Positions 25,868-37,545 are shown, counted from the first letter of the stretch. The stretch is DNA of 64,000 nt from Candidatus Accumulibacter sp. UBA704 (GCA_002304785.1 DBMG01000053.1:45234-109233), one strand, 5' to 3'. Notes: a model not told the origin generated them from the letters alone. Translations and numbers: made by a program.

Positions 25868-26425
25868 ATGGCAGCCATCAGCCCCCCGGTATGCGACTTC
25901 GGCTGGAAAGCCCCCGATTTCGAGTTACCCGACACCGCCGGCAAGCGCTGGAACCTCGCTTCACTGAGCGGATCCAGCGGGTTGTTGCTGATGTTCATCT
26001 GCAACCACTGCCCCTACGTCATGTCGGTCATCGACCGCCTGTGCCGCGACGTGGCAGAAGTGCAACAGCTCGGCTTCGGCGTGGCGGCGATCATGAGCAA
26101 CGACACCGAAGCCTACCCGGACGATTCGTACGACAACATGCAGCGCATCGCCCGGCAATACGGATTTTCGTTCCCCTACCTGTTCGACGCCACACAAGCC
26201 GTGGCGCGCGCTTATGGCGCCGCCTGCACGCCCGACTTCTTCGGTTTCAACAGCAAAGGGGAACTGCAGTATCGCGGCCGTCTCGATTCCAGCGGCCGGT
26301 CGCCCGTGACTCCCGAGACGCGACGGGAACTGGTCGACGCCATGCAATTGATCGCCGCAACTGGCAAGGGACCGGAGCATCAGGTCGCCAGCATCGGCTG
26401 CTCGATCAAGTGGAAGACTGCGTAG
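25868..26425 (+). CDS. Thioredoxin-fold redoxin (AhpC/TSA-like)
   Basis: 185 residues, cytoplasmic. The fold starts APDFELPDTAGKRWNLASLSG, and the active site is C45-N-H-C48 followed by PYV, where a cis-Pro-type thioredoxin would have CGPC. The family (thioredoxin proteins with CxHCPYV) is widespread but poorly defined; roles as a peroxidase or thiol oxidoreductase are possible. AGGAGA lies before the ATG at 25868; the longer frame upstream begins inside the rsmE promoter. It is divergent from rsmE and convergent with the SulP gene, ending 17 nt from it. Confidence 0.8.
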   Translation: MAAISPPVCDFGWKAPDFELPDTAGKRWNLASLSGSSGLLLMFICNHCPYVMSVIDRLCRDVAEVQQLGFGVAAIMSNDTEAYPDDSYDNMQRIARQYGFSFPYLFDATQAVARAYGAACTPDFFGFNSKGELQYRGRLDSSGRSPVTPETRRELVDAMQLIAATGKGPEHQVASIGCSIKWKTA

Positions 26426-26442
26426 CGTTCGTCGAATCCGCT

Positions 26443-28656
26443 TCAGGAATCCTGCAGAATGCTCAGTTCGTTGTTGGTGTGGCGCAGGCGAATCGCCAGC
26501 ATGCGCGCGAGCTTGGCCAGCAGGACCAGGGCAATCCGCTTGTGCTGCTCGGCCAGGTAGTTGAATTTTTCCATCGACAGCACGTACATATCGCAGTCGG
26601 TAATGGCGATGGCGTCGTTGCCGCGCGGACGATGATCTAGGAAAGCCAGCCCCCCGACAAAGTCCCCACGGCCGTAGGTGGCGATATGCTTCAGGGCGGA
26701 ACTCCTCCCGATGCACCCCATGACCTTGACCTCCCCTTTGCGGATCAGGAAAAGATCGTCGCTGGGCTCGCCGCGCGCAAAGATCGTCTCGCCCGCCTTC
26801 CACGAACGCTTCTCCAGGCACGCTTCGAGATCCGTCAGCGTATCCGGCTTGCTGCCCTTGAACAGTTCGATTTCGTGAAGTTCCAGTGGCGGCAGATCCT
26901 CCGCCACGCGAGCGTTGTCCTCCCCGAGAATGCGCGCTTCGACCCATTCGATCGCCGCATGCAAGGTGGGAAGGTAAATGACCGTTTCCCCGTCGTCCTC
27001 CAGACCCGACAACTCCAGGAATTCGCGCAGGTTGCGTCCGTTCGGCATGCGCTCGCGCACCGTCGACAGAAGCAGCGGAACCTTGCGTTCCATCAACGCG
27101 TCCCGCACCAGATTCAGAGTATGCGCTGCCGTCACATCTACCGATTGCACGCGCTGCAGGTCGAGTATCAGGTAACTGGTCGTCGATAATTCGGGTTCCA
27201 GCAACCGGTAGAGTTGCTGCGCCGTGCCGAAGAACAGGCTGCCCTGCAACTCGAAAATGACGGCCGACTGCCCTTTGGCCTCGAGAATGCGCATTTCATG
27301 CTCGGGCCGATACCAGGTTGAAGTCCGTTCGCTGACGAAACTCTTGCGCCGCAGCACCACCCCGCCCACCTGCTCGCGCAGGAAAAGCACGACCGACAGC
27401 ACCACTCCGACTGCCGAGGCCGCAATCAGCCCGACCGTCAGCGCCACGCCGACCACAACGAGAACCACCGAAAAGTCGATCACCGTCGACGTCGACTCGA
27501 GAAAGCGCAGCGGGTCCGTGTCGATCATCCGAATCCCGACGACGATCAGGACACCGCTCAATGCCGCCACCGGAATCCAAGCGAAAAACATTCCCAGCAC
27601 CAGCACTGCGACCACCGTCAGCACACCCTCGATGAAGCCGGAAATCCGTGTCTGGGCGCCACTCGCAAGATTGACCATGCTTGCGCCCATGGTCCCGGCC
27701 CCGGGCATGCCGCCGATGCCGCAAGAAACCACGTTGGCCAGGCCCTGCGCCGCCAGTTCGCGATCGGAGTCGTGCCGGCTGCGCGTCAGTTGATCGAGGA
27801 CGACGCAGGTCTTCAGGGTGTCGATGGAAAGCAGCGCCGCCAGCGTCAGCGCGCTGCCGACGAGCCCGGCGACCTGAGACAGTTGCAGCGCTCCGATCTG
27901 ATTCCAGCGATCCGTTATGAGGCCGAAGTACCCGTCTCCGGAAGCCCGCAGCGTCCCGATAACCAGAGGGTTTCCCTCAAGTTCGAACAAGGCTGGATCG
28001 CCAGCAGCGACTCCGGCGAAGGCCAGCACCCCCGCGGCAAGGCCGACGATGGTGGCCGGTACGGCCTTGACGAAGCGGGACGAGACCAGCATGCCCGCCA
28101 CCGTCACCCCGCCGATGAGCAACCCGCGCCAATCCCAGTGATGCGGCGTCATCAGGACCTCGATCCAGGCCGCGCCGGCCGGCGCTCCCGCAAACTTGGG
28201 AATCTGGCTGCCGACGATGATCAGGCCGACGCCGCTCATATAGCCGCTGACGACGGGATAGGGAATGTACTTGATGAGCCGCCCGAAGCCGAGAAATCCG
28301 ATCATCACCTGCAGCAATCCGGTCAGGATGCCCAGTACCGTCATCATCAGAACGATGCTGGCCGGATCGATCCCCTGGTGCGTCAGATCTATGGCGAAGG
28401 CCGAAAGCACGGCGGCCGCAGGCGCGCAGGGCGCACTGATCAGGCGGTCGGTCCCGCCGAATGTCGGCGCGACAAGCCCCAGCGCCATGGCTCCGAGAAC
28501 TCCGGTCAAGGCTCCGAACGGCGCATAGTGCGGAGAGATGGCGGAATAAACGGTAACGCCGAAAGCGATAGCTGCGGGCAGGGCCACCAGCATCGCGGCC
28601 AGTCCGCCCCAAAAATCGCCGGAGTGGCGCATCCAGGTACCCGAAAAATGGCGCAT
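26443..28656 (-). CDS. SulP-family anion transporter fused to STAS and cyclic-nucleotide-binding domains
   Basis: 737 residues. Residues ~10-430 form the SulP membrane domain (sulfate/bicarbonate/dicarboxylate class) with many hydrophobic helices and GAMALGLVAPTFGGTDRLISAP near the start. A STAS domain follows (~455-565; FELQGSLFFGTAQQLYRLLEP), then a cyclic-nucleotide-binding fold (~600-725; GETIFARGEPSDDLFLIRKGEV). In the CNBD phosphate cassette the usual F-G-E-hydrophobic-A is VGGLAFLDHRPRG: Arg is kept, but the ribose-binding Glu is replaced by Gly, so cAMP binding is doubtful. The ATG at 28656 follows GGAGAGTC. The substrate is not shown. The nearby cysB/sbp genes make sulfate possible, but no operon connects them. 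Confidence 0.9.
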   Translation of the reverse strand: MRHFSGTWMRHSGDFWGGLAAMLVALPAAIAFGVTVYSAISPHYAPFGALTGVLGAMALGLVAPTFGGTDRLISAPCAPAAAVLSAFAIDLTHQGIDPASIVLMMTVLGILTGLLQVMIGFLGFGRLIKYIPYPVVSGYMSGVGLIIVGSQIPKFAGAPAGAAWIEVLMTPHHWDWRGLLIGGVTVAGMLVSSRFVKAVPATIVGLAAGVLAFAGVAAGDPALFELEGNPLVIGTLRASGDGYFGLITDRWNQIGALQLSQVAGLVGSALTLAALLSIDTLKTCVVLDQLTRSRHDSDRELAAQGLANVVSCGIGGMPGAGTMGASMVNLASGAQTRISGFIEGVLTVVAVLVLGMFFAWIPVAALSGVLIVVGIRMIDTDPLRFLESTSTVIDFSVVLVVVGVALTVGLIAASAVGVVLSVVLFLREQVGGVVLRRKSFVSERTSTWYRPEHEMRILEAKGQSAVIFELQGSLFFGTAQQLYRLLEPELSTTSYLILDLQRVQSVDVTAAHTLNLVRDALMERKVPLLLSTVRERMPNGRNLREFLELSGLEDDGETVIYLPTLHAAIEWVEARILGEDNARVAEDLPPLELHEIELFKGSKPDTLTDLEACLEKRSWKAGETIFARGEPSDDLFLIRKGEVKVMGCIGRSSALKHIATYGRGDFVGGLAFLDHRPRGNDAIAITDCDMYVLSMEKFNYLAEQHKRIALVLLAKLARMLAIRLRHTNNELSILQDS

Positions 28657-28830
28657 GACTCTCCTGTGCTATTCACTCGAGACGTGTCCGTCTTCGATCA
28701 GCATAAGCCTAACGCAATGCTGTGGAAAGCCGCTTATAATTGGATCGCCAAGGCGTTCGGGACATTTTCCCGGCCTGTTTGACGTACTTTGAGCTGGCTT
28801 TAACCGTTACACCACAGGAGAACCCGACCG

Positions 28831-31290
28831 ATGTCTGACACCAGCAAAAACAAAGTCGATGGCGCTGCGTTCCGTGCCGAAATTGACAAGAAACTGCTCC
28901 ACGCAGTCGCCGCCGAACCGGTCACGGCAAACACCAAGGAAATCTACAAGGCACTGGCGTTCGCGGCACGCGAGGAGCTGGCCAAGCGCTGGGTTCAGAC
29001 ACAGGTCGACGACCGGAGGAAAAAAACCCGCCGTATTTATTACATGTCGATGGAATTCCTGATCGGGCGCACCCTGGACAACGCCATCTCTGCGCTCGGC
29101 CTGCGCGAAAATGCCGCTGCGGCTTTTTCCGGCGTGGGCGGCCCGAGCCTGAACGAGATCATCGAATGCGAACCGGATGCCGCCCTTGGCAACGGCGGCC
29201 TGGGACGACTTGCCGCCTGCTTCCTGGATTCGATGGCCACGCTGGAACTCCCCTCCTGGGGCTACGGCATGCGCTATGAATACGGGATGTTCGCCCAGTC
29301 AATCATCAACGGCGGCCAAGTGGAACACCCTGACTCCTGGCTGGTGGACGGCACTCCCTGGGAATTTCCACGGCCGGGGACGGTCTTCCCCGTGCGCTTC
29401 TGCGGTACGGCGGAACACCACGGCGAATGGGCCGAATGGAACGCCGCCGAGGCCGTCGAGGCGCGCGCCTACGACTATGTCATTCCAGGCCACGGCACCG
29501 AACGGGTTAGCACCCTGCGCCTGTGGAAAGCCGGCGCACCCGCCCAGATCGACCTCAATGCCTTCAATTCCGGCGACTACGCACGTGCCGCCGAGTTCAA
29601 GAACCGGTTCGAGAACATTTCCTGGGTTCTCTACCCGAACGACAGCACCCCCGCCGGCCGCGAGTTGCGCCTGCGGCAGGAGTATTTCTTCGTATCCGCG
29701 TCGCTGCAGGACATCCTGTTCCACCATCTGGAGGAACACGGTCACCTCAACAATCTGGCCGACCAGATCGCGATCCACCTCAACGACACGCATCCGGCGA
29801 TTGCCGTGGCCGAACTCATGCGCCTGCTGTGCGACGAATACGGCATGCTGTGGGGCGCCGCCTGGAGCCAGTGCAAGCGCATCTTCTCCTACACCAACCA
29901 CACGCTGATGCCGGAAGCTCTGGAAACCTGGCCGGTCAGTCTGGTGCACTATCTGCTACCGCGACACATGCGGATCATCTTCCGCATCAACCAGGAATTC
30001 CTGGCCGAAGTCGAACAGCGCTTCCCGGGGGACATCGACCTTATCCGCCGTGTCTCCCTGATCGACGATGGTGACGGCAGCGAAGACAGCAAGCGCGTGC
30101 GTATGGCACATCTGTGCATCGTCGGCAGCCATCGCATCAACGGAGTCTCGCAACTGCACTCCGACCTGATGGTCAAGACGATTTTTGCCGGATTCGCCAA
30201 GCTCTTTCCGGAGCGCTTCCACAACAAGACCAACGGAGTCACTCCCCGCCGCTGGCTGGCGCAGGCCAACCCGAGTCTTTCGTCGCTGCTCGACCAGCGC
30301 ATCGGCCGGAACTGGCGGCTCAATCTCGACAAACTGCAGGAACTCCGCCCGCTGGCCAACGACGAAGAATTCCGTTCCGCTTTTGCGACGGCCAAGAGAA
30401 ACAACAAGTCACGGCTGGCCGACTACGTCCGCCGCGAAACCGGGATCGTTCTCAACCCCGACAGCCTGTTCGACGTCCAGGTCAAGCGCATCCATGAATA
30501 CAAGCGGCAACTGCTCAACGTGCTGCACGTCATCACACGCTACAACGCCATCCTGCACGGTCTGGCCGACGATCTCGCCCCGCGCTGCGTGATTTTCGCC
30601 GGCAAGGCCGCATCGGCGTATCACATGGCCAAGCAGATCATCCACCTGATCAACGATGTGGCCACCGTCATCAACAACGATCCGCGCGTGCAGGACAGGC
30701 TGAAGGTCGTCTTCGTACCGAACTACGGCGTGTCTGTCGCCGAACTGATAATGCCGGCTGCCGACCTTTCGGAACAGATATCCACTGCGGGGACGGAAGC
30801 CTCGGGCACCGGCAATATGAAGTTCTCGCTGAATGGCGCGCTGACCATCGGCACGGAAGACGGCGCCAACATCGAGATCCGCGACAACGTGGGAGCGGAC
30901 AACATCTTCATTTTCGGCAACAATGCCCAGCAGGTGGAAGCGCTTCGCCGGTCGGGATACGACCCCAGGGCCATCTATAACGGCGATTCGATGCTCAACG
31001 AGACGCTGAACAAGATCGATGGCGGCTTCTTCTCGCCGCAGGAACGCCGGCGCTACCACGACATCTTCAACAGCCTGGTCAACTACGGCGACCATTACCT
31101 GTTGCTCGCCGATTATGCGGCTTATCTGGATGCCCAGAAGCGCGTTGACAGCCTCTACAAGACGGCTGGCGAATGGCAGCGCAAGGCCATTCTCAATGTC
31201 GCCGGAATGGGCCAGTTCTCCTCCGACCGGACCATCCGGGAGTACGCGGAAGACACCTGGAACCTCGGCCCATCCTTGAAGAAAGTCTGA
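28831..31290 (+). CDS. glgP: Glycogen/maltodextrin phosphorylase
   Basis: 819 residues (E. coli GlgP 815). It releases glucose 1-phosphate from glycogen. The pyridoxal-phosphate lysine is K664 in [13 protein letters not shown], and the C-terminal [13 protein letters not shown] and N-terminal [16 protein letters not shown] are diagnostic. AGGAGA lies before the ATG. It opens a tightly packed operon glgP-glgB-glgX-malQ: only one base separates its stop from the glgB ATG. A TATAAT hexamer at 28735-28740 may be its -10, but no -35 was found. Confidence 0.97.
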   Translation: MSDTSKNKVDGAAFRAEIDKKLLHAVAAEPVTANTKEIYKALAFAAREELAKRWVQTQVDDRRKKTRRIYYMSMEFLIGRTLDNAISALGLRENAAAAFSGVGGPSLNEIIECEPDAALGNGGLGRLAACFLDSMATLELPSWGYGMRYEYGMFAQSIINGGQVEHPDSWLVDGTPWEFPRPGTVFPVRFCGTAEHHGEWAEWNAAEAVEARAYDYVIPGHGTERVSTLRLWKAGAPAQIDLNAFNSGDYARAAEFKNRFENISWVLYPNDSTPAGRELRLRQEYFFVSASLQDILFHHLEEHGHLNNLADQIAIHLNDTHPAIAVAELMRLLCDEYGMLWGAAWSQCKRIFSYTNHTLMPEALETWPVSLVHYLLPRHMRIIFRINQEFLAEVEQRFPGDIDLIRRVSLIDDGDGSEDSKRVRMAHLCIVGSHRINGVSQLHSDLMVKTIFAGFAKLFPERFHNKTNGVTPRRWLAQANPSLSSLLDQRIGRNWRLNLDKLQELRPLANDEEFRSAFATAKRNNKSRLADYVRRETGIVLNPDSLFDVQVKRIHEYKRQLLNVLHVITRYNAILHGLADDLAPRCVIFAGKAASAYHMAKQIIHLINDVATVINNDPRVQDRLKVVFVPNYGVSVAELIMPAADLSEQISTAGTEASGTGNMKFSLNGALTIGTEDGANIEIRDNVGADNIFIFGNNAQQVEALRRSGYDPRAIYNGDSMLNETLNKIDGGFFSPQERRRYHDIFNSLVNYGDHYLLLADYAAYLDAQKRVDSLYKTAGEWQRKAILNVAGMGQFSSDRTIREYAEDTWNLGPSLKKV

Positions 31291-31291
31291 C

Positions 31292-33484
31292 ATGCTGAGA
31301 AAACCCGAAGTTCTGGCCTTGTGCCGCGGCGAGCACGGCGATCCTTTCGCCGTGCTCGGAATGCACATCGACAGCAAAGGGAGACTCTGGTTGCGCACCA
31401 TGCAGCCGGGCGCATCCGCCGTATTCGTCATCGAGGCGGAAAGCGGCAAGGAAGTACTGGAACTGTCCCAGCGCAAACTCGATGCCATCGATGGCCCCTC
31501 CGGCTTTTTTGAAGGATCGCTGCTGGGCCGCAACAAGCCCTTCCGCTATCGGCTCAAGATCGTCTGGCCGGGCGGCGTGCAGGAAACCGAGGACCCCTAC
31601 CGCTTTTCAACAATCATCGGCGACCTCGATGCCTGGCTGCTGGCCGAGGGCTCGCACCTCAGACCATACGAGCGCCTGGGAGCGCACCTGCGCGAAATCG
31701 ACGGGGTCAAGGGCGCTACGTTTGCCGTCTGGGCACCCGACGCCCAGCGTGTCAGCGTCATTGGCGACTTCAACACCTGGGATGGTCGGCGTCATCCGAT
31801 GCGCCTGCGCCGCGAATGCGGCGTCTGGGAACTGTTCATCCCCGAGGTCAAGGCGGGGGCCTGTTACAAATTTGAAATCCGCTCCAAGGACGGGCGCATC
31901 CTGCCGCTGAAGGCCGACCCCTACGGTTTCGCCGCCGAACTCCGGCCTTCCACCGCGTCGGTCGTCCATGGCCTGCCGACAGTCGAACGGAGAAAGAGCA
32001 TCGGCGCAGGCAGCCGCCTGGACTCGCCGGTCTCCATCTACGAAGTCCATCTGGGTTCCTGGCGCCGCACCGATGACGGCGGCTTCCTGAACTGGCAGCG
32101 CATTACCGAGACACTGATCCCCTATGCCATCGATCTCGGCTTCACGCACCTCGAACTGCTGCCCGTATCGGAACACCCCTTCGACGGCTCCTGGGGCTAC
32201 CAGCCGTTGGGACTCTACGCACCGACCGCGCGCTTCGGCTCACCGGACGGGTTCCGGGATTTCGTGACGGCTTGTCATCGTGCCGGACTGGAAGTCATCG
32301 TTGACTGGGTTCCGGCGCATTTCCCGACCGACGAGCACGGCCTCGCCCGTTTCGACGGCCAAGCCCTGTACGAACACGCCGACCCGCGTGAAGGCATGCA
32401 TCAGGACTGGGGAACGCTGATCTACAACTTCGGCAGACGCGAGGTCTTCAACTACTTGGTCGGCAACGCCCTGTTCTGGATCGAGCAATACGGGGTCGAC
32501 GGCTTGCGCGTCGATGCCGTCGCCTCGATGCTGTACCGCGACTACAGCCGCAAACACGGCGAATGGATTCCGAACATCTACGGCGGACGGGAAAACCTCG
32601 AAGCGGTGCATTTCCTGCGCCGCATGAACGAGGTTCTCGGCCTGGAATGTCCCGGCGCCGCCACCTATGCCGAGGAATCGACCGCCTGGCCCGCCGTCAG
32701 CCGCCCTCCTTCGATGGGCGGACTCGGTTTCCATTACAAGTGGAACATGGGCTGGATGCACGACATCCTCGAATACATGCGGCACGACCCGATCCATCGC
32801 CGTTACCACCACCACCAGTTGACCTTCGGCTTGCTCTACGCGTTCACCGAGAATTTCGTGCTCCCCTTGTCGCACGACGAAGTGGTACACGGCAAGGGTT
32901 CGCTGATCAACAAGATGGCGGGCGACTACTGGCAGAAATTCGCCAACCTGCGCGCCCTGTACGGCTTCATGTGGGCGCACCCCGGGAAGAAACTGCTGTT
33001 CATGGGCGGAGAGTTTGCGCAGTGGAACGAGTGGAATGACGCCGCGTCGCTTGACTGGAACCTGCTCGATTTTCCGCAGCATGCGGGGGTTCAGAATCTC
33101 ATCCGCGACCTCAACAAGCTCTACCGCAAGACGCCGGCGCTCCATGAGATCGATTTCGACCATCACGGTTTCGAGTGGATTTCGGCCAACGATTCGGACA
33201 ACTCGGTGATCGCCTTCCTGCGCCGCGGCAGGGACGCATCGCACGCCATGCTCTGCGTCTGCAACTTTACTCCGGTGGTGCGCCACGACTACCGGGTGGG
33301 TGCGCCAGGCCCCGGCATCTACCATGAACGACTGAACACCGATTCGCAGTACTACGGCGGCAGCAACGTCGGCAATCCCTTCGGCATGGTCGATGCGGAA
33401 CAGATTCCCTCGCACGGGCGCGAATGGTCGCTATCCCTGACCTTGCCGCCGTTGGCGACGGTGTTTCTGGAATGGGAACCCTGA
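31292..33484 (+). CDS. glgB: 1,4-alpha-glucan branching enzyme
   Basis: 730 residues (E. coli GlgB 728). An N-terminal module (1-110) is followed by CBM48 ([25 protein letters not shown]) and a GH13 barrel. Catalytic segments are [15 protein letters not shown] (nucleophile Asp), [10 protein letters not shown] (acid/base Glu) and [11 protein letters not shown]. It makes alpha-1,6 branches in glycogen. It starts one base after glgP and its 3' end overlaps the chosen glgX start by 13 nt, so the genes should be translationally coupled. Confidence 0.97.
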   Translation: MLRKPEVLALCRGEHGDPFAVLGMHIDSKGRLWLRTMQPGASAVFVIEAESGKEVLELSQRKLDAIDGPSGFFEGSLLGRNKPFRYRLKIVWPGGVQETEDPYRFSTIIGDLDAWLLAEGSHLRPYERLGAHLREIDGVKGATFAVWAPDAQRVSVIGDFNTWDGRRHPMRLRRECGVWELFIPEVKAGACYKFEIRSKDGRILPLKADPYGFAAELRPSTASVVHGLPTVERRKSIGAGSRLDSPVSIYEVHLGSWRRTDDGGFLNWQRITETLIPYAIDLGFTHLELLPVSEHPFDGSWGYQPLGLYAPTARFGSPDGFRDFVTACHRAGLEVIVDWVPAHFPTDEHGLARFDGQALYEHADPREGMHQDWGTLIYNFGRREVFNYLVGNALFWIEQYGVDGLRVDAVASMLYRDYSRKHGEWIPNIYGGRENLEAVHFLRRMNEVLGLECPGAATYAEESTAWPAVSRPPSMGGLGFHYKWNMGWMHDILEYMRHDPIHRRYHHHQLTFGLLYAFTENFVLPLSHDEVVHGKGSLINKMAGDYWQKFANLRALYGFMWAHPGKKLLFMGGEFAQWNEWNDAASLDWNLLDFPQHAGVQNLIRDLNKLYRKTPALHEIDFDHHGFEWISANDSDNSVIAFLRRGRDASHAMLCVCNFTPVVRHDYRVGAPGPGIYHERLNTDSQYYGGSNVGNPFGMVDAEQIPSHGREWSLSLTLPPLATVFLEWEP

Positions 33485-35484
33485 ACACGGCAAGCGCATT
33501 GCAGGACGGCCGCCCCTGGCCGCTCGGCGCGCACTGGGACGGCGCCGGCGTTAACTTTGCCCTGTTCTCCGCGCACGCCGACCGTGTCGAGGTATGCATA
33601 TGGGAAGGGGACTCTATGCACACCTTTCCCTTGCCTGCTTGCACGGACCAGGTGTGGCACGGTTTTCTCCCCGGCGCAGCCCCCGGACTCTGCTACGCCT
33701 ATCGCGTTTTCGGCCCCAGCGGGCCGGGGCACCGTTTCGATCCGCAACGACTGCTGGTCGACCCCTATGCCCGGGAACTGACCGGTACATTTTCCTGGGA
33801 CCGGATGCTTCCGCCCGAACAGGGATTGCGCTCCCGTGTCGTCGCCCCGACCTTCGACTGGGGAGACGACGTTTCCCCCGCCACCCTGTGGGAAGATACG
33901 GTTCTCTACGAAATCCACGTCAAGGGGGCCACCCAACTCCATCCCGGCGTACCGGAAAACCTCCGTGGCACCTATGCCGGGCTGGCTTCTCCGGCCATGG
34001 TGGAGCATCTCCGGCGACTTGGCGTTACCGCCGTCAAACTCCTGCCGATCCACGGCTTCCTTGACGAGAGGCACCTCGTACAGCGCGGGTTGACCAACTA
34101 CTGGGGTTACAACACGCTGTCCTTCTTTGCCCCGGAAGCACGTTACGCATCGCGTACCGACGACCAGTCGCCGATCAACGAGTTTCGCTCAATGGTGCGT
34201 TCGCTGCACGCGGCCGGGATCGAAGTCATTCTCGACGTCGTCTTCAACCATACCGCGGAGACGGATGAATTCGGCCCGACCCTGTCCTTCCGCGGCATCG
34301 ACAATGCCAGCTACTACCGCCTCAAGAGCGACAACCCCACTCTCTACGAAAACCACAGCGGCTGTGGCAACACCTTCAATGTCGCTCATCCGCGCGTGCT
34401 CCAGCTGGTCATGGACTCCTTGCGTTACTGGGTCGAGGAAATGCATGTCGACGGCTTCCGCTTCGACCTGGCTGCCGCCCTGACCCGCGACAGCGCGTTC
34501 CTGGCTGCGATTGCGCAGGATCCGCTGCTCTCCCGTGTCAAACTGATCGCAGAACCCTGGGATCTCGGCCCGGACGGCTACCGCCTCGGCCGATTCCCCC
34601 CGGGGTGGCGCGAATGGAACGATCGCTTCCGCGATGACGTCCGCGCCTTCTGGCTGACTGGCGAAGCCGGCATAGGCGCGCTGGCGCAACGCATCGCCGG
34701 ATCAAGCGAAATATTCCGCCACCACGGACGCAGTCCCACGGCCGGCATCAATTTCATCACCGCGCATGACGGCTTCACGCTGCGGGACCTGGTCAGCTAC
34801 CGCCACAAACACAATGAACTGAACGGCGAAAGCAATCGCGACGGCCACGGGCACAACCTGTCCTGCAACTGCGGGAGGGAAGGCGAGAGCGTCGATCCGC
34901 AGATAGTGGAATACCGCCGCCGATTGCAGCGCGCCCTGCTCGCCACGCTGTTCTTCGGCCGGGGGGTGCCGATGTTGCAAGGCGGCGACGAATTGGGCCG
35001 CACGCAAGCCGGCAACAACAACGCCTATTGCCAGGACAACCTCCTGACGTGGCTGGATTGGCCAAAGGCAGATGAAGAGCTCATCGCATACACCGCCGGT
35101 CTGATCCGTATGCGCCGGCAATTCGCTCAATTGAAACGCGACGGCTGGCTGAGCGGCAAGACCGATGCCTCCGGGCAACGCGACGTCGTCTGGTGGCATC
35201 CGGACGGCCACGAAATGAATGGACATGACTGGAATTCCTCGCCCGGAACGCTGGGAATGCTTCTCGCACCGGCCCGACCGCACGACGCTCAATCCGACAA
35301 ACCGACTTCTGCAACGCTGCTAGCCCTCTTCAACCGCACCGCCGATACCGTCACCTTCAATCTTCCTCCCGGCGAGTGGCGGCTGCTCTGCGACAGCCGC
35401 GCCGACGAGCCATTCGGCGAACACGCGTTCGATCATCAATGTCCCCAGGCAGGACGGAGCGTCCTGCTTCTTGCACGAGGCTGA
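33472..35484 (+). CDS. glgX: Glycogen debranching enzyme
   Basis: 670 residues (E. coli GlgX 657). GH13 enzyme that hydrolyses alpha-1,6 branches of phosphorylase-limited glycogen. It has an N-terminal CBM48 ([26 protein letters not shown]) and the catalytic segments [28 protein letters not shown] and [29 protein letters not shown] is the C-terminal debrancher signature. I chose the ATG at 33472, which lies inside the last codons of glgB; a farther upstream in-frame start would overlap glgB more deeply. The ribosome-binding site is weak, which fits coupling to glgB. Confidence 0.94.
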   Translation: MGTLNTASALQDGRPWPLGAHWDGAGVNFALFSAHADRVEVCIWEGDSMHTFPLPACTDQVWHGFLPGAAPGLCYAYRVFGPSGPGHRFDPQRLLVDPYARELTGTFSWDRMLPPEQGLRSRVVAPTFDWGDDVSPATLWEDTVLYEIHVKGATQLHPGVPENLRGTYAGLASPAMVEHLRRLGVTAVKLLPIHGFLDERHLVQRGLTNYWGYNTLSFFAPEARYASRTDDQSPINEFRSMVRSLHAAGIEVILDVVFNHTAETDEFGPTLSFRGIDNASYYRLKSDNPTLYENHSGCGNTFNVAHPRVLQLVMDSLRYWVEEMHVDGFRFDLAAALTRDSAFLAAIAQDPLLSRVKLIAEPWDLGPDGYRLGRFPPGWREWNDRFRDDVRAFWLTGEAGIGALAQRIAGSSEIFRHHGRSPTAGINFITAHDGFTLRDLVSYRHKHNELNGESNRDGHGHNLSCNCGREGESVDPQIVEYRRRLQRALLATLFFGRGVPMLQGGDELGRTQAGNNNAYCQDNLLTWLDWPKADEELIAYTAGLIRMRRQFAQLKRDGWLSGKTDASGQRDVVWWHPDGHEMNGHDWNSSPGTLGMLLAPARPHDAQSDKPTSATLLALFNRTADTVTFNLPPGEWRLLCDSRADEPFGEHAFDHQCPQAGRSVLLLARG

Positions 35485-35488
35485 CGCC

Positions 35489-37048
35489 ATGACTTACCAT
35501 CGACACAGCGGCATTCTGCTGCATCCCACGTCCCTCCCCGGCCCGCATGGATCCGGAGACCTCGGACCCGCCTCCTTTCATTTCGTCGACTGGCTGGTAG
35601 CCGCCGGCCAAACGCTCTGGCAGATACTTCCGCTCGGCGGTATCGGGCCGGGGAATTCTCCCTACATGAGTCCTTCAGCCTTCGCCGGCAACGAATTGCT
35701 GATCGACCTGGCCCGCCTGCGCAATGCCGGATGGCTGACGGATGCCGATATTGCGCCCGATCCACTGTTCAGGAAGGAACGCATCGATTACCCGTCGGTA
35801 AGGCCTTTCCGCATGTCACGACTGCGTCTTGCCGCAGAACGCTTCTTCGCCGATGCGCGCAAGGATGCCCACAAGGAATTCCTCGCCTTCTGCAAGGATG
35901 AATGCGACTGGCTCGAGGACTATGCCCTGTTCATGGCACTTGACCGGAAACTCGGCCCCTACGGCGCGGTTTGGCAGGATCTGCCTCCGGACCTCGCCCA
36001 ACGAAAGACGAAGGCTTTGCGTGAAGCGGCCAGATCGCTGGCGGAAGAATGCAACTTCTGGAAATTCTGCCAATGGTGCTTCGACGAGCAATGGACAGCC
36101 CTCAAGCGCTATGCCAATGATCGCGGAGTTCGCATCGTTGGCGACATGCCCATTTTCGTTTCTGCCCACAGCGCCGACGTATGGGCTCATCAGCGACTGT
36201 TCGATCTGGACGGCAACGGGCGCCCGCGTGTCGTGGCCGGGGTTCCGCCCGACTATTTCAGCGCCACCGGGCAACGCTGGGGCAACCCGCTGTACAAATG
36301 GGAAGAGCACTCAAGAGATTCGTATCAGTGGTGGGTCGAACGCATGCGCCGAACGTTGAAGCTGTGCGACATCGTGCGTATCGACCACTTCCGCGGCTTT
36401 GAATCCTATTGGGAGATACCCGCGCATGCCCCGACGGCTATCGACGGACAATGGATACCCGGCCCGGGACAGGAATTTTTCACCGAATTGCGCAAAACGC
36501 TCGGGTTGAAGAGCGGCAAGGAGCCGGGCTCTTTCAAGATACTTGCCGAGGATCTCGGAATCATCACCCCCAAAGTCACCGCCTTGCGCAAGGCCGCCGG
36601 ATTCCCCGGCATGCGCATCCTGCAATTCGCCTTCGATGGCCACAGCGGCAACCCCTATCTGCCGCACAATTACGAGGCGAACACCGTTGTTTACACAGGG
36701 ACGCACGATAACGACACCACCTGCGGCTGGTGGGGGTCGTTGTCCGAGCAAGAAAAGGACTACATCCGGCGCTATCTGGGGATCGATGGCAACACCATCC
36801 ACTGGGACATGATTCGCGCGGCATCAGCGTCGGTAGCGGCCGTATCGATCATCCCCATGCAGGATGTATTGGGACTGGATTCGTCGGCGCGCATGAATCG
36901 GCCGGGCCTCACTGAAGGCTCATGGGAATGGCGATTCTCCTGGGATCAAACCGCCGCATGGCATGCTGAACGCATGGCTGAACTGGGGCGGCTGCACGGC
37001 CGGATCCCGCGTCGCAAGGCCGACGAGAACATTCCATTGGCACATTGA
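35489..37048 (+). CDS. malQ: 4-alpha-glucanotransferase (amylomaltase)
   Basis: 519 residues, GH77. It disproportionates the short glucans left by GlgX so that GlgP can use them again. Diagnostic segments are GILLHPTSLPGPHGSGDLG, GDMPIFVSAHSADVWAHQ, VRIDHFRGFESYWEIPA (nucleophile Asp) and AEDLGIITPKVTALR. The ATG at 35489 lies 4 nt after the glgX stop, with GAGG upstream; an in-frame TTG six codons earlier lies inside glgX and is less likely. It ends the degradation operon, about 110 nt before the DUF2934 gene. Confidence 0.96.
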   Translation: MTYHRHSGILLHPTSLPGPHGSGDLGPASFHFVDWLVAAGQTLWQILPLGGIGPGNSPYMSPSAFAGNELLIDLARLRNAGWLTDADIAPDPLFRKERIDYPSVRPFRMSRLRLAAERFFADARKDAHKEFLAFCKDECDWLEDYALFMALDRKLGPYGAVWQDLPPDLAQRKTKALREAARSLAEECNFWKFCQWCFDEQWTALKRYANDRGVRIVGDMPIFVSAHSADVWAHQRLFDLDGNGRPRVVAGVPPDYFSATGQRWGNPLYKWEEHSRDSYQWWVERMRRTLKLCDIVRIDHFRGFESYWEIPAHAPTAIDGQWIPGPGQEFFTELRKTLGLKSGKEPGSFKILAEDLGIITPKVTALRKAAGFPGMRILQFAFDGHSGNPYLPHNYEANTVVYTGTHDNDTTCGWWGSLSEQEKDYIRRYLGIDGNTIHWDMIRAASASVAAVSIIPMQDVLGLDSSARMNRPGLTEGSWEWRFSWDQTAAWHAERMAELGRLHGRIPRRKADENIPLAH

Positions 37049-37158
37049 GCGTCAGGTCTCGGCAAGGATGAATCAGGCGAACGGCAGTGATATGTAGTAG
37101 GATTCGACTGTAGGTCTCCATTTGGGATATTTTTATCCACTTCTTGAAAGGAACGATC

Positions 37159-37545
37159 ATGGCAGAAGCAAGTCCCAAAACTCCCAAGAAGGCAGCACCG
37201 AAAGCGACCAAAGCCGATGCCGCTGGCGCAAAGACCGAAACCAAGAAGGTAGTCGCCAAGGCGGCCCCCAAGAAGGCGGCGCCCGTTGCCGCAAGCAAGC
37301 CGGTTGCCGAGAAGAAACCCGCTGCGGTAAAGAAGCCCGCACCCGCCAAGGCGGCGGCCCCGCGCACGGCCGCCGAGAAGAAAGCTCCTGCAAGCGCCCG
37401 AATCGTTGGTGACGAGCAACGCTATCGCATGATTGCGGAGGCTGCCTACTACCGTGCCGAGAGCTGCCAGTTCAAGAGCGATCCCCTGCGTGACTGGATT
37501 GAAGCCGAACGGGATATCGCGATCCTGCTCAGGGAAAGCGTGTAA
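37159..37545 (+). CDS. DUF2934 protein with Lys/Ala/Pro-rich histone-H1-like tail
   Basis: 128 residues. Residues 1 to ~82 are almost entirely Lys, Ala and Pro (AAPKATKADAAG, KKVVAKAAPKKAAPVAA and similar), like the tails of bacterial histone-H1-like and AlgP-type proteins. Residues ~83-128 match DUF2934 (RYRMIAEAAYYRAES, DPLRDWIEAERDI), a short acidic helical module of unknown function. No signal peptide or membrane segment. The ATG at 37159 has AAAGGAA upstream. It sits alone at the tip of the two facing glycogen operons and ends before a bidirectional terminator. DNA or polyanion binding by the tail is likely on charge grounds. The target is unknown. Confidence 0.85.
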   Translation: MAEASPKTPKKAAPKATKADAAGAKTETKKVVAKAAPKKAAPVAASKPVAEKKPAAVKKPAPAKAAAPRTAAEKKAPASARIVGDEQRYRMIAEAAYYRAESCQFKSDPLRDWIEAERDIAILLRESV

